This document shows positions 11,314 to 22,418 of a DNA stretch of 64,000 nt, in pieces. Source of the stretch: Bedellia somnulentella (taxonomy: Eukaryota; Arthropoda; Insecta; Lepidoptera; Bedelliidae); the NCBI GenBank assembly GCA_963576735.1, contig OY755182.1, positions 3,720,001 to 3,784,000 on the forward strand, read 5' to 3'. Positions within the stretch are counted from its first letter, which is position 1. Each line of letters starts with the position of its first letter. The position numbers and the translations under genes were made by a program. The notes below the pieces were generated by a model, which saw nothing but the letters and a program-made list of their open reading frames with translations, did no database searches and was not told where the DNA came from.

Positions 11314-11871
11314 TATTCCTGTAGCTAGTAACTTTTACTTTGAAATTAAGGTTGTTATTATACTTTCTGAAAGACCTTTTAGAGAATTGGGGTAGTGTTC
11401 ATAAAAGCTAACACTACTCAGTATACAAGGGGGTTTTAAATAAGTAGTTATCTTTATCTTTAGATAATGTAAAATAGATATCGGCAATAGTCTATAATAT
11501 AGCTATAGACGTTTTTGGACAAAAAAATATCTCTTTCCATTTCTTTCTTAAACTTATGAGCAAGCTAAATTTATAATGATTTAGTTTTTGGTTTACCTGA
11601 ATAGTTCTGCCGGTGATGTGAAATACGGGGAATGGTGGTTACATTGCATAAAAGCTCTGGTGCTCAACAGATATTTCAACCTCAAATTCCTTCAAAGTGT
11701 AAAGAGCGTGCAATTCAATATGATTTGTTAATTATAATTACGTTTGAGCTGTGTAGTGTGTTTCCAATGTTTACGTAATAATAATTCAGTATATTTAATT
11801 GCTTAATTTTGGTTAATGAGTATTTGACTATTTTTTGTAGCCAGTATATTATGGATGCTTACATTTTGTTA
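11314..11871. other. Non-coding AT-rich stretch
   Basis: No gene or repeat is supported. Confidence 0.4.
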
Positions 11872-12085
11872 CTGTGTAGTGTCGGCTTAGAATAACACTA
11901 CCCCATTTCTTCCGGTGGGTGTACCTACGTAAGTGGTGACTAATGGTATTGGGGCTTATAAGGGATTTTTGGGCAATGCGGTTGGAGACTCATCAGCAAC
12001 AACCTTTATTTTACCATCTTTATCCACTAAACTTTCCAAAAGGGCTACCCCTTCTAGGGATTGGTAGTCGTGAGTATATATGTAA
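11872..12085 (+). repeat. SINE-like family A, 3' part deleted
   Basis: The head is intact and the tail ends gtcgtgagtatata. The block between 'ttccaaaag' and 'ggctacccc' is lost. Confidence 0.8.
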
Positions 12086-12204
12086 ATATGGTTTGTTAAT
12101 TAATTACGTTTGAGCTGTGTAGTGTGTTTCTAATGATTACATAAAAAATGCAGTATATTTAATTGCTTAGTTTTGGTTAATGTGTTATGGACTAATAAAT
12201 AAAG

Positions 12205-12332
12205 AATAAATAAAGGAAAGAAAAATTTCGACACAGGCGGGATTCGAACCCGCGACCTCGGGTATACGCCCCCGTTATTTATTAGTAATAATCCCCACAT
12301 GAGGTTTTCATGAACAAAAAAGATTTAAAAAA
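12205..12332. repeat. tRNA-like inverted-repeat element, partly deleted copy
   Basis: It has the same ends as 11227 and 55185. It retains the T-arm side of the tRNA-like interior (B-box-like ggttcgaatccc in reverse) but jumps to tatttattag after cgcccccgt. It is intermediate between the full and empty copies. Confidence 0.65.
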
Positions 12333-12545
12333 TTGTGTTATGGACTGTTTTTGTAGCCAGCATATTATGGATGATTTTATTTTTTTACGTACATTATTTC
12401 TCAAATATGTAGTCTAATGGCAGAATATGGCTGTGACGTTCTTTGATGTCCTGTCTACAAAGGGAGATTCTCAATTCGACTTCATGTTTCTTTTGTGATT
12501 GGCAGCCATGATAGTCGGTAGAAAAACCGTCCGTCAATACGAACC

Positions 12546-12680
12546 GTGATTACTTAGTGGGTAAAACACCGCTTATCGGATAGATGATGTGGGTTCAAAT
12601 CCTAGGTCGGGTTACACCAATATGTCTTTTGTAAAGTCATGTATGTGGTTAATTTATCATTGTTGTTAACGGTAAGGAAA
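12546..12680 (+). repeat. Family B SINE fragment, forward
   Basis: It has the tRNA-like head with A-box-like acttagtgggtaaa and B-box-like gggttcaaatcct, then the ttaacggt block. It abuts the next copy in opposite orientation. Confidence 0.7.
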
Positions 12681-13262
12681 AACGTTAACGCCATATACCC
12701 CCGAAGCAATTGGCAGAATCGCTAATACTTCTAAACACCAGGTGATATTGTCACCTGGTGTTCAGATTACCCACGTTTTGCTTGGACAGTGTATTCAAAT
12801 ATTAGGGGGCAGGCCTATCACCCCTTTACTACGAATACACTGTCATATGACTTAATACAACTCAGCCATGCCTCACGACGTTTTCCTTCACCGTTAAAGA
12901 GCACAATAAATTAACTACACATATGTCTTTAGCCGTGTATTGCCGGCTTAGAATGTCGCTACCCCTTTCTACCCACGGGTGTCATAAGAGGCGACTAAGG
13001 GTATTGGGGCTTTTTATTGGATTTTAGGGCGATGCGGTTGGAGACCCATCACCAAAAACCTTTATGTTTACCATCTTTTCCCCACTCAACTTCCAAAAGT
13101 GGCTGAGGAATTTATAATTCCTTAGCTCTGGCAACCCCTTCTAGGGAAATATAGCCGTGAGTATATGTATGTATGTATGTCTTTAGAAAAGGAACGACCC
13201 AGGATTTGAACCCTCACCGCCTGCACGATAAGCGGTGTTTTATCCGCTGAGCTATCACAGTT
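12681..13262 (-). repeat. Family B SINE interrupted by a family A copy
   Basis: This reverse-oriented family B copy spans 12681-12932 and 13187-13262. A family A element sits between them, with the 10-bp duplication ATGTCTTTAG at 12923-12932 and 13177-13186. With 12546-12680 it forms an inverted SINE pair. Confidence 0.8.
12933..13176 (+). repeat. SINE-like family A nested in family B
   Basis: This is a full-length copy ending in (GTAT)n. The perfect 10-bp target duplication defines its ends and shows that family A retroposes as a unit. Confidence 0.9.
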
Positions 13263-13668
13263 CTACAACGGTTTAACAACACTGTCTGAAGCAGAGGATA
13301 TTTCACCATCCAACTCCGAAAACACAAAACTAAAGTCCTGATTAACTACTAACAAAGCTTGTATTATGTAATCAAATAACGAAAACATCGTTTCCACAAA
13401 CAAACTTTTGATTCAGAAAGTATGAAATACAAAGCGTAAGACGGATGACAAAAGTGGGCCAAGTTTTAACAGATATGGGCACAAAAGCCGCATACATACC
13501 CGAACTATTGGCCTTGCGGTCCCGTGACGATAAACCGACGGGGACTAAAATGATTACATGTGGTGATACAGTTAATATTATATATTTTATCTTAGGTAGA
13601 GATTGTATCTTTGTAAGAAGAAATCACTGGATTTAATGTACGAACTTCAGCTTTTTTACGATTCACAA
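13263..13668. other. Non-coding stretch
   Basis: A 63-codon frame at 13445-13636 has no recognisable similarity, and I do not call it a gene. Confidence 0.4.
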
Positions 13669-13880
13669 CATACATACAACATATATACTCACGGCCATAT
13701 ATCTCAAAAAGGGGTAGCCAGAGCTTCAGAGCTAGAAACTCCTCAGCCACATTTGGAAGTTTATAGGGGAAAAGATGATAGAAATAAAGTAAGAGTATCG
13801 TTAGTGATTCACTTACACTTTTTACGATACCCGTGGGTAGACATGGGTAGGGACATTTTAAGCCGGCACTACACGGCTAC
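13669..13880 (-). repeat. SINE-like family A
   Basis: Both ends are recognisable (tatatactcacggccatata to ccggcactacacggc). The middle is rearranged. Confidence 0.75.
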
Positions 13881-14154
13881 GATTTATAAGTTATTTATTT
13901 TACAGAACAAAGAAGTATACAATTTAAACTGCAATATAAAAAAGATGTGATCTATCTAAGAAAATCGAAATCGAAAATCTATCTAATCTAGATGTGAAGC
14001 TGGAATGAACTTCTTGAACATGTAAACCTCCGTGAAAATTATTGAAAGTGCTCTTGAAATTGTAAGTTAAGCGAATTTTGACACCTCTTCTGTAAAGTTA
14101 TTATAAATATAGTTGATTCCGTGATCGCCAACATAAATGAAAGAAAAATAGTCT

Positions 14155-14404
14155 ACATATATACATATATATATTCACGGCTATACTTCCCTAGAAGGGG
14201 TAGCCAGAGCTAAAGAATTATAAATTCCTCAGCCACTTTTGGAAGTTGATTGGGGAAAAGATGGTAAAAATAAAGGTTGTTGGTAATGGGTCTCCAACCG
14301 CATCGCCAAAAAATCCAATAAAAAGACCCAATACCCTTAGACGCCTATTAAGACACCCGTGGGTAGAAAGAGGAAGCGACATTCTAAGCCGGCACTACGC
14401 GGCA
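14155..14404 (-). repeat. SINE-like family A, full length
   Basis: It runs from the catata tail and ttcacggctatac to the head ccggcactacgcgg. Confidence 0.85.
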
Positions 14405-14785
14405 AAATAGTCTGTAGTTACAATTGTATCACTTGTGAAGTTACTACCAACAGTAATCGATAATGTTATTGCTTTTAGATATTTAGAATAGAAGTATCCT
14501 ATTTCTTTCTGTTAGTTTTTCAAAAGGCGGTTATGTGGCTTAATACTCACCATCGCTTACCATTATTTTACAATATTTACTTAGACTACTAAGTCTAAAA
14601 ATTCTTTAGTATTCTAATATTGTTTTGGATTTTTTGCAGTGAGTGTATGTAAGTTATTTTTGTACTCACTCGTAGGTAAAATCAATTGGAACCCAAGGAA
14701 GAGATTTTGATTATTTTACATTATCTTTAAATGTTTTAGGGTTTTGGTTCCATATTGTATTTTGAATAAAGATACTGAAAGAAGC

Positions 14786-15033
14786 TGTGTAGTGTTTGCT
14801 TAGAATAGCACTGCCCCATTTCTTCCGGTGGGTGTACGTAAGAGGCGACTAACGGTATTGGGTCTTTATAAGGGATTTTTGGGTGATGCGGTTGGAGACC
14901 CATCACCAACAACCTTTATTTTACCATCTTTTCCCCACTCAACTTCCAAAAGTGGCTGAGGAATTTCTAATTTCTCAGCTCTGGCTACCCTTGTTAGGGA
15001 TTTATAGCCGTGAGTATACGTATGTATGTATGT
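14786..15033 (+). repeat. SINE-like family A with target duplication
   Basis: The direct repeat ATACTGAAAG at 14772-14781 and 15034-15043 flanks a full-length copy ending in (GTAT)n. Confidence 0.9.
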
Positions 15034-15043
15034 ATACTGAAAG

Positions 15044-15417
15044 CAATTTAGCCTTAAAAGAATCTTTCGAAGTTTCCCTTACTAAATACAAGACTATAAA
15101 AAAGTGCATTTAAAAAAAATACTTACAAAACTAAAAAAAGTTACAGTCACCGTTAATATACTTAATTAATAAATAACACCTACATGTTAAAAAGTAAATA
15201 AACAGTATTTGCATTTGCATAACTCAAAAACTCTTCTACTATTTCATATAGCTAAAATTCTAGTGCAACTGTTTTAGTTCCCCAAATCCCAGATCACTAA
15301 CAAGCTTGGCAATGTTCCGCCTTTTCACTGTAAGTGTACCGAAAACAGCGCCCAAACTTTTCTTTCTGTTTACTTTCTATTATAGCTTATTGACTCATAC
15401 TATTATAGCCGTATTAA
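15044..15417. other. Non-coding AT-rich stretch
   Basis: Nothing is supported here. Confidence 0.4.
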
Positions 15418-15508
15418 CCGTGATAGTTCAGTGGAGGGAACAACCGCCAATAACGTTCAGCCACTTTTAAAAGTTGAGTAGGGAAAAGATCGTAAAATAA
15501 AGGTTGTA
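15418..15508. repeat. Composite scrap: tRNA-like head joined to family A
   Basis: A tRNA-like ccgtgatagttcagtgg at 15419 is followed by a reverse family A segment, gccacttttaaaagttgagt to aataaaggttgt. Confidence 0.5.
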
Positions 15509-15559
15509 ATTCGTATATTCGTATGTTGAAATTGCAGTTAGCTATAATTATAATCAGAC

Positions 15560-15588
15560 TACTCGTGCGAAGCTGGGACGGTCCACTA
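15560..15588 (+). mobile_element. Helitron-like 3' terminus
   Basis: The sequence cgtgcgaagctgggacggtc followed by CACTAG matches the 3' end of the copies at 51467 and 59592. Only the end is clear. Confidence 0.5.
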
Positions 15589-15968
15589 GTAAATAAATAA
15601 CATAGTTTTATTTCAGACTTTCTTCCATAGCATTACATTCTAATGACAAATCAAATTAGTAAATTTTAAATTAAATTAAATTATCACATATTATCACTAT
15701 TTACACATATAACAAATGAATACCTAGCAAACAAATAGAACGGAAACCAAACGTAGTCCAGTACGAAATTTGCTAAATAAAATCCGCTAGTAACAAATTG
15801 TCTAATGCTGGATAATGACCCAAATTATAACATAGGATACTTTTATCCCGGAAAAATTTGACCAATAAAATATTCACGCCTGATTGAACTAAGAATACCG
15901 GAAAAAAATCCTTAAGCTTTGTCATAAGCAAAGTTGACAGTCCGAAGTATGTCGAGTCAGTTAGTTAT

Positions 15969-16330
15969 CTGGGGGCACGGCAGTGCCCCTGCCAAGTCTC
16001 GAGCAAAACGGGCACGGCCGTACCATCTTTTCTCGAAGCGGTTCGCGGCTGTTTCGCCCCCCCTATATCTTCGACGTGCACAAAGCTAGGAGTTTAGGTT
16101 TTCGGTGAATAATAGTAGGCATTAGAACAAGCTTAAGTTCGAAATTACACGCCAAATGAATTAATAGTTTAGGAGTTACGGTCGATCAAAGTTACACCAT
16201 TTTGTCACTCACTGATTCACTGACAGATCATCAAAAATCTAAGGTACTTCTAGCAGACTTAGAAACTTCAAATTTTGCACCAAGATAGGTCATTAGCCAC
16301 ATATAAAGGAAAAATTATAAAAACATAAAA
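15969..16330 (+). repeat. GC-rich repeat block, copy 2, with flank
   Basis: It begins tctgggggcacggcagtgcc and carries the same hairpin type as 8551-8643, in opposite orientation. The flank with actcactgattcactgac resembles the flank at 8370-8400. Confidence 0.5.
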
Positions 16331-16508
16331 AAAATATATGCCATAGAAAATAATTTTATATTTGCGGTTTGGCAAGAACATTATGTATGGATTTTGACTG
16401 CATTGTTAACTTTGTTCGTTTTTCAAGTACCTATTCAATTGGATGACTACATACATAGAATAGAAAAGAATAATATGAATGTAATACATAGACTATCATT
16501 AATACAAA

Positions 16509-16870
16509 TTGTCAAAGCCACTTGAATCCAAGTGCTTTAACGGGCTCAAAACATAAACAATCCAGAGTCGCGTCAGTCACGTCAAGCGCCATCAGAAAGG
16601 AGACAAACAGCGTCGCCTATAAAAACCCATCTATCACATTGAAAACCCCTTATTCCATCACCTTTTTACTTTTCAAATTGAAGAATTAGATTGTTCAGAG
16701 TCATTTTATTCATAATTCATACTGTATAGAGTCCATATAACTTAAAATATATTATATATAATTGTAAATAGTACATCTAACAGTAAAGCATAGTAGAACA
16801 AGTTGCCGTGTTATTACTTCTACAAATCCATTCTTCGAGAGGCCCCTTCAACGTGGGTCAACTTCGTGAT
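16509..16870 (+). repeat. Possible LTR remnant
   Basis: A TATA-like cctataaaaaccc at 16618, an AT-rich transcribed-looking stretch and a boundary-like cttcgagaggcccc near 16845 resemble an LTR and leader. No partner LTR or coding region is visible, so this is a guess. Confidence 0.25.
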
Positions 16871-17342
16871 CGAGCAGCAGGCGCACAACAGCCTGCTAAC
16901 CTTCACAAATTAATACATAAAGTTTATTAAATTAATAAAGCTAAAACTCCATTGTATTGCGATAAATATTGTATGCGCGCTCGATAGATGGCGTTGTACC
17001 TGTCTGAATCGCGCTATGGTTTCGTTACAAAGCGCAGTGTAAGTAGTACTTCAAAATAATTCGATAATTTTCATTTGATAGCGCCATCTGTCTATGAAAA
17101 CCCATTTCGAAACTAAAAAAATATTGTAGTGATAATTGATATTCGGAGAACTTTACGTGTTATTTAGTTTAGTTTAGTTATAGTTTGTAAGTTAGGAGAT
17201 ATATATTTATTTAGTTAGTTATTTGTTAGTTAGTTTAGTTCTATTTAGTTTGCATATATATATATATATATAAGTTTAAGCCCTATTGTTATAGAAGTAA
17301 TTGTAAATATAGTGTAATGGAACGTGAAATATAGTACATAAA
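16871..17342. other. Non-coding stretch with TTAG-rich and (AT)n runs
   Basis: It contains repeated ttagttag-type motifs at 17165-17245 and an AT dinucleotide run near 17256-17272. No gene is supported. Confidence 0.45.
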
Positions 17343-17343
17343 T

Positions 17344-17429
17344 GGCGACCTTTGTCCACACAGAGTCATCTCTATTCCTGGAGATGGGTCGTGTTTATTT
17401 CATTCGTTGTCAATAAAAATAATAATAAT
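17344..17429 (+). pseudogene. OTU-like cysteine protease N-terminal scrap
   Basis: The frame through 17377 encodes PGDGSCLFHSL, the catalytic Asp-Gly-x-Cys-x-Phe/His signature of OTU deubiquitinase-like domains, preceded by HRVISI. Similarity runs for only about 20 residues. The frame then enters an AT-rich repeat where the retrotransposon inserted. OTU domains are known in several mobile-element proteins, so this may be a remnant of another transposon. The motif is seen directly; the family call rests on a short match. Confidence 0.5.
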
Positions 17430-17652
17430 AAAAATAATACAATGGCGTAGGGATGTGACGACCCCACCGCCCATTGTTGGAATGGCAGGATGAAATGTTT
17501 ACCAGCTTGCCATTCCAGCAATGCAAATAGTCAGCGCTTGAGTTTGTAGGTGTTGACCGTGTCTACAAACTGGTCTCAGCGCAAAATAGAGCAATAACGG
17601 TCTCCCCGGGGCAAGTGAGCGAAAACCCGGGTGAATCTTCGCTCATCGTAAA

Positions 17653-19302
17653 ATGGACAATTATAATAACGATGAGCGTATAGGGCCGCTCCCCAGGGGT
17701 TATCGCTGGGGCGCGTCTGGAGCTGGGGCTGGACGTGGCAGCATGCGGTCCCCCAGCCGCCGCAGACCGGCCCGACCACCTGGCCGGTCTGCGCGACCAC
17801 CTCAGCCACCAGATGGCTTGGCATCGGTTGGGACTGGGGCAACTCAGTCCCAGCAGTCGGTGCCCGCCGCTGGTGGAGCTAGGCGCCGCATGGCATGGAC
17901 GGTTGATATGAATAGAAATGCCATGCGGGCCTACCTTAGGGCCTCAGAATCAAGAACTGGGCGGACGGGTTATCGGGCAGCAATGTACCGCGAATTTCTG
18001 CGGCTGGAGCCCAATTTGACCGTCACAGAACAAAACCTGGCGGATCGAGTTCGGTACATACAGCGCTCAGAACTTTTTAGCACTACCGAACTCGAACAAT
18101 TGCGACGCGAGGCTGTTCCTCCGCTAGACGAAGAGCCACCTTTGCAGGTTCTCCCTCCAGTCCCTGAACGGGAAATACGGAGGGAGCCAATTGCTAGCCT
18201 GCCGGATGTGGGTGGTGCGGAAAGCGATTGGGGAACAGTCTCCCTGGATTTGGATTTGGTGAGGAGCGCACTCGAAGAGACGATCCTGGAATATCGCCAA
18301 GTGCCTCTCGAAAGGAGGCCAAGGCTGCCCCGAGTTCCTCTCAGCATCAAGGTTCGGGATGTCGTTGAGGCCGTCAATAACATGCTGCCCTCATTTTTAG
18401 AGAGCAGCATGGACCTTTGGGATACGGATTCAATTCTCTTTGGCGCCGCAATGACAGTTTGTCAAATTGTCGGCGTCAGGATGCCGTCAACAAGAGCTGG
18501 TGGCTCCCGCCAGGCTGGCAGTACTAGTCCCAGGACTAGAACTAGACCAGCCTGGATGAGGCGGATTGAAAGCCGTATCACAAGGGCCAGGGTCCTCATC
18601 GGCAAACTAACCAGCTTCAGATCAGGCAACAATAGGCCGAGGGTGGTGCGCTTCGTCAGGGAGGCATTCCCTGGTGAGAATGTTTTTGACAACTCACCGG
18701 AGTTTGCCTGTAGACTGGTGGAGCGCATCGATGATCTGAAGCAGAAGATCGCTGCTTGGGGTAAGCGAATTAGGCGATATTCTGAAAGGGTAAAGAGGTA
18801 CCAACAGAATCGTCTCTTCATGAGTGACCAGAAGAAGTTCTACAGAACTTTGGAGCGTCCCGATGTGGTTTCGACAGGTCAGCGACCGGAAAAAGCAGAT
18901 GTAGTTGCCTTTTGGCGTGGGCTTTGGTCGCTGCCTGTTGATCACGAAGAGGGCCGATGGTTCGAGGCGGTCGAGGGAGCGTGCGAGCCCATAGCGCCCA
19001 TGAACCCCGTCAACATATCCGAGGAGGATGTGGTGGCTGCGATCCGTAAGGCTCCGAACTGGAAAAGTCCGGGGCCGGACGGATTGCACCATTACTGGTT
19101 GAAGGGGTTCACGCGCTGTCACGCTACTCTCGCCCGTCAGTTCCAAATCGCCCTCGAGAGTGGGACGCTCCCGAACTTCTTAACTACTGGGGTCACTCAT
19201 TTAGCTCCAAAGAGCGATGCTACCGCGGATCCATCACAATACCGCCCCATTACTTGTACTGACATCCGTTCTGAGCTCCAAGATTACTCAACACATTGTT
19301 GA
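17653..19302 (+). pseudogene. Retrotransposon ORF, part 1 (N-terminus to early RT)
   Basis: The frame opens with ATG at 17653. It encodes a basic, proline/arginine-rich N-terminus (residues 1-80), a conserved-looking helical segment around MAWTVDMNRNAMRAYL, a basic spacer and then the start of the reverse transcriptase, with NWKSPGPDGLHHYWLKGF (residues ~473-490) and SQYRPITC (~530). The frame fails at about 19255 because a short segment is missing before the next RT block, which continues in another frame from 19217. An 18-bp perfect inverted repeat begins at 19262, right at the break. The high GC content contrasts with the AT-rich surroundings and agrees with a fairly recent insertion. Confidence 0.85.
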
Positions 19303-20981
19303 TAACAATGTGATCTCTGGAGCTCAGAACGGATGTAGGGGCGGTAGTCGCGGTAGCAAGGAGCTGCTCCTCATCGATGCGGTCGTAGGCCAACTGGTCA
19401 AACGCAACCGTCGGAACTTCTCCGCTGGCTGGATAGACTACAGGAAGGCGTTCGATTCGGTACCTCATACATGGCTCATGAGGGTCCTCGAGCTGTACAA
19501 AATTGATAGTGCAGTTCGACACTTCCTCGGGCAGTGTATGGGGTGCTGGAGAACGATCCTGAGTTTAGACGGTCAGCGGATGACGGACGCGGATGACCAA
19601 ATTGATATAAGGCGAGGAATTTTCCAGGGCGATTGCCTGAGTCCAGTTTGGTTTTGCTTGGCCCTGAATCCTCTAAGTACACTCTTGGAGAATTCGGGGG
19701 CAGGCTTTCAGTTTCGGAGAGGCGGACCACGCTTGCCTCATCTCCTCTACATGGATGACCTGAAGCTTTACGCCCCCACGGCTGACAGATTGGCGGAGCT
19801 ACTGACGATCACTAATGATTTCAGTGGTTCCGTCAAGATGGAGCTCGGGGTCGATAAGTGTGCGGTCGTTCATGTGGAGAAGGGGCATGTCGTGCACTCT
19901 GATGGTGTCGATGTCGGCACCAATCATTTGAGGGCACTCTCCGAGGCTGAAACATACCGGTATCTGGGCATGTCACAAACCATCGGTGTGAAGGTGGCAG
20001 ACGTGAAACAGGGTGTTTGCGAGGAGTTTTATGAACGCCTGAAAAGTGTGCTTAATAGCTACTTGTCAGGCGTTAATAAGATCCGAGCCATTAACTCCTG
20101 GGTCATGCCTGTACTGATGTACACGTTTCGCGTGCTCAGATGGACTCAGTCCGAACTAGACGCTCTGGACAGACGAGTCCGCACGACGATGACCTCTCAT
20201 CGAATGCATCATCCGAGGTCGTCGGTTATGAGATTGTATATCCCGCGGAAGTGTGGTGGTCGAGGCCTCTTGAGTGCCAAAACCATGCACAACCGCGAGG
20301 TATGCAACCTCAGAAACTATTTTTTGACGATGACGGATGATAGTATTCGGGGAGAGGTGGTCGCTAGTGATAAAGGACTGACTCCCTTATCGTTGGCCTC
20401 ACAGGATTGGCGAAACCCGGAGGTACTTAGCACCTCTGATCGGGAGTCCGTATGGAAAGAGAAGGAGCTGCACGGGGGGTTTTACAAGGTACTTCACGAA
20501 CCTTTCGTGGACCGTAAAGCCTCCCTGCATTGGCTGCGTTTCGGGGACCTCTTTGGGGAAACCGAAGGTTTTGTCTGTGCAATACAGGACCAGGTTATCA
20601 AGACGCGGAACTATCGGAGATACATCCTAAAGGACGGTACCACAGACATCTGTCGAGCATGTGGCCGTCCCGGAGAGTCACTTAGGCATGTTATTTCCGG
20701 TTGTTCGGCTCTTGCTAACACTGAGTACTTGCACAGGCACAACCAAGCAGCCAAAATCCTGCATCAGGAGCTCGCTCTAAAATACGGACTCTTGCAACAG
20801 AGGCTGCCGTATTACAAGTATCTGCCGGAGCCAATCCTAGAAAACGACCGTGCCAAAATCTATTGGGACCGATCTGTTATCACGGACAGGACTATTCTAG
20901 CGAATAAGCCTGATATCGTGGTATGGGATCGGTCGCAGTCGAGGGTGTTTCTAGTGGATGTCACTATCCCTCATGACGAGG
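19217..20981 (+). pseudogene. Retrotransposon ORF, part 2 (RT, zinc knuckle, endonuclease)
   Basis: It continues the retrotransposon protein in a shifted frame; real homology starts near 19260. Visible are RT motif A (WIDYRKAFDSVPHTW, residues ~72-86), motif B (GIFQGDCLSPVW) and the catalytic YMDD box (LLYMDDLKLYA, ~177-187). Then come a CCHC-type knuckle (CRACGRPGESLRHVISGC, ~477-494) and the restriction-like endonuclease core (KPDIVVWD then VFLVDVTIP, ~565-585). This order is the hallmark of R2-like elements, which nick DNA with this endonuclease and prime reverse transcription at the nick. The coding sequence is cut at 20981 by the Polinton, which supplies an immediate stop at 20984-20986. 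Confidence 0.9.
19262..19336. repeat. Perfect 18-bp inverted repeat at the frame break
   Basis: ACATCCGTTCTGAGCTCC at 19262-19279 is the exact reverse complement of 19319-19336, with a 39-nt spacer. Outside the arms, taccgcccc (left) and ggggcggta (right) are also complementary, extending an imperfect hairpin. Confidence 0.85.
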
Positions 20982-21093
20982 AGTAGTGATTTATTGGGAA
21001 GTCTATCCCACTCTGCGTTCGCTCCGCCACCGCGCGCTTTCGCGCGGCGTCGTCGCTCACTCGAGTGTGATAGCCTTCCCAATAAATCGTTGT
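20982..21093 (+). repeat. Polinton left terminal inverted repeat (decayed foldback)
   Basis: It starts AGTAGTGATTTATTGGGAAG and matches the right TIR in reverse over about 112 bp. The inner half is identical in style to the right end; the outer half (20999-21035) has diverged, so the internal hairpin is imperfect here. Confidence 0.9.
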
Positions 21094-21327
21094 TACACGA
21101 CGACATGGTGCAAATGTGGAATGGGACAGACTTCCCAATGCGTTTTTGATTTAAAGAGCATGGCGCGGCTTTGGTCTTATTATATACTGCATACACTTCC
21201 AAACGATTATGAGGTTTAGTTTTTTAGATACCTGCATTACATGCACACTACATTTAGTACACAATCTTTCAGTAGGTGAACAACACACACACACAGTCTA
21301 TTACAAACACGACTCTAGTTGGTCAAG

Positions 21328-21480
21328 GTGTTGGCTGTGATGTTAAGGATTCCAGGTTGGAATCCCAGCCGGGGTAGATATTTGTTTATAACCAATAAGT
21401 GATTGATTTCGGTGTTGGATGTTAAGAGTGAATTAAGTATGTTGTTTGTGATATATGCCTATAAATAAGTATTCTTGACG
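21328..21480 (+). repeat. tRNA-headed SINE-like insertion 1 in the Polinton
   Basis: The B-box-like ggttggaatccc is followed by agccggggtagatatttgtt, shared with the next copy. It lies between the left TIR and the first gene. Confidence 0.55.
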
Positions 21481-21532
21481 ACCCTACATTTTAAAAAAAA
21501 ATACAACGTCTTAAGAATACAAATAATTAAAT

Positions 21533-21780
21533 TGAGTTGGGTGGCACAGTGATTAGTAACTCTGTCTTTTGTGTCGAAGGTCCTGGGTTCGGTCTCCGAC
21601 CGGGGTAGATATTTGTTTAATCATAGATAAGTAGTTGTTCTCAGGTTTTTGATGTGCTGAAATTGGCAATAGGCTCACCCGCTATTACATTAGGTTTCTA
21701 AACATCTCTGCCTACTCATAAGGGGTACAGTAGTGGAAGGCGTGTGTGCGCGCGCGTGTATGTGTGTGTGTGTGTGACTA
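21533..21780 (+). repeat. tRNA-headed SINE-like insertion 2 and (TG)n tail
   Basis: A-box-like gggtggcacagtgattagt and B-box-like gggttcggtctcc are followed by ccggggtagatatttgtt as in copy 1. The body ends with ctgcctactcataaggggta and a TG-rich microsatellite (about 21747-21776). Confidence 0.6.
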
Positions 21781-22063
21781 TGTGCATGTATATGTGTAAA
21801 TGGGTACTCAAGAAATCTTGAATGCGTTAAACACAAAAAGTATAAATCTACTCAGAGCAGAGATTACAATCTTATGATTAAGAAAAGATGACTGATAAAT
21901 CTTATAAGTACATCACCTTCACAGTTAAAAACCATTTAGGCTATATACCTACATAATAATACTCAAAAACATGACCCTCCTTCTGACACAGAAATACACA
22001 GTCAGGAATACACAGACTAGACTCATTAGCATAAAATATTTTTCCTTTTTATTAAATCTGGAA

Positions 22064-22109
22064 AGTAGTGGGGAACCCGAGACATATAATTTTATTGTTC
22101 CCCACCACT
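22064..22109. repeat. Hairpin inside the Polinton leader
   Basis: AGTAGTGGGGAAC at 22064-22076 pairs with GTTCCCCACCACT at 22097-22109 with one G-T pair over a 20-nt loop. Its role is unknown. Confidence 0.5.
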
Positions 22110-22261
22110 AGGTAAGAATAAACGCTAGCAGAAACTAAAGCAATAAAGTTCAATATAGTGTGATTTTCTTTTTTGCACACGCATCAATTTGCATTGTTAT
22201 ATAAAACAGTAATTTACGGAATCGTAACATCCATTTCTGCCTGCGCGCTTCAATCAAGCAA

Positions 22262-22390
22262 CCATCCTGTTGAACCGTGTGTCGCTACCATACCCCTCCC
22301 CGCACCACGCCGCGCCCCGTAGACACCCGTGCCTTGCCACTGCCGCCACCGCCGCCGCCCACCGCCAGCCTAGTGCCGCCTGCCTTAACT
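22262..22390 (+). promoter_or_regulatory. GC/CpG-rich putative promoter or 5' UTR
   Basis: A sharply GC-rich, CCG-repeat-containing stretch lies directly upstream of the first exon of the spliced gene at 22419. No TATA box is evident. The call rests on composition and position only. Confidence 0.3.
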
Positions 22391-22418
22391 CACTCAGCCG
22401 AAGCTCTATCTTTGTAAA

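Noticed and set aside
13603..13950. A 115-codon open frame
   Set aside because: It runs through a reverse family A SINE copy and has no protein similarity that I can recognise.
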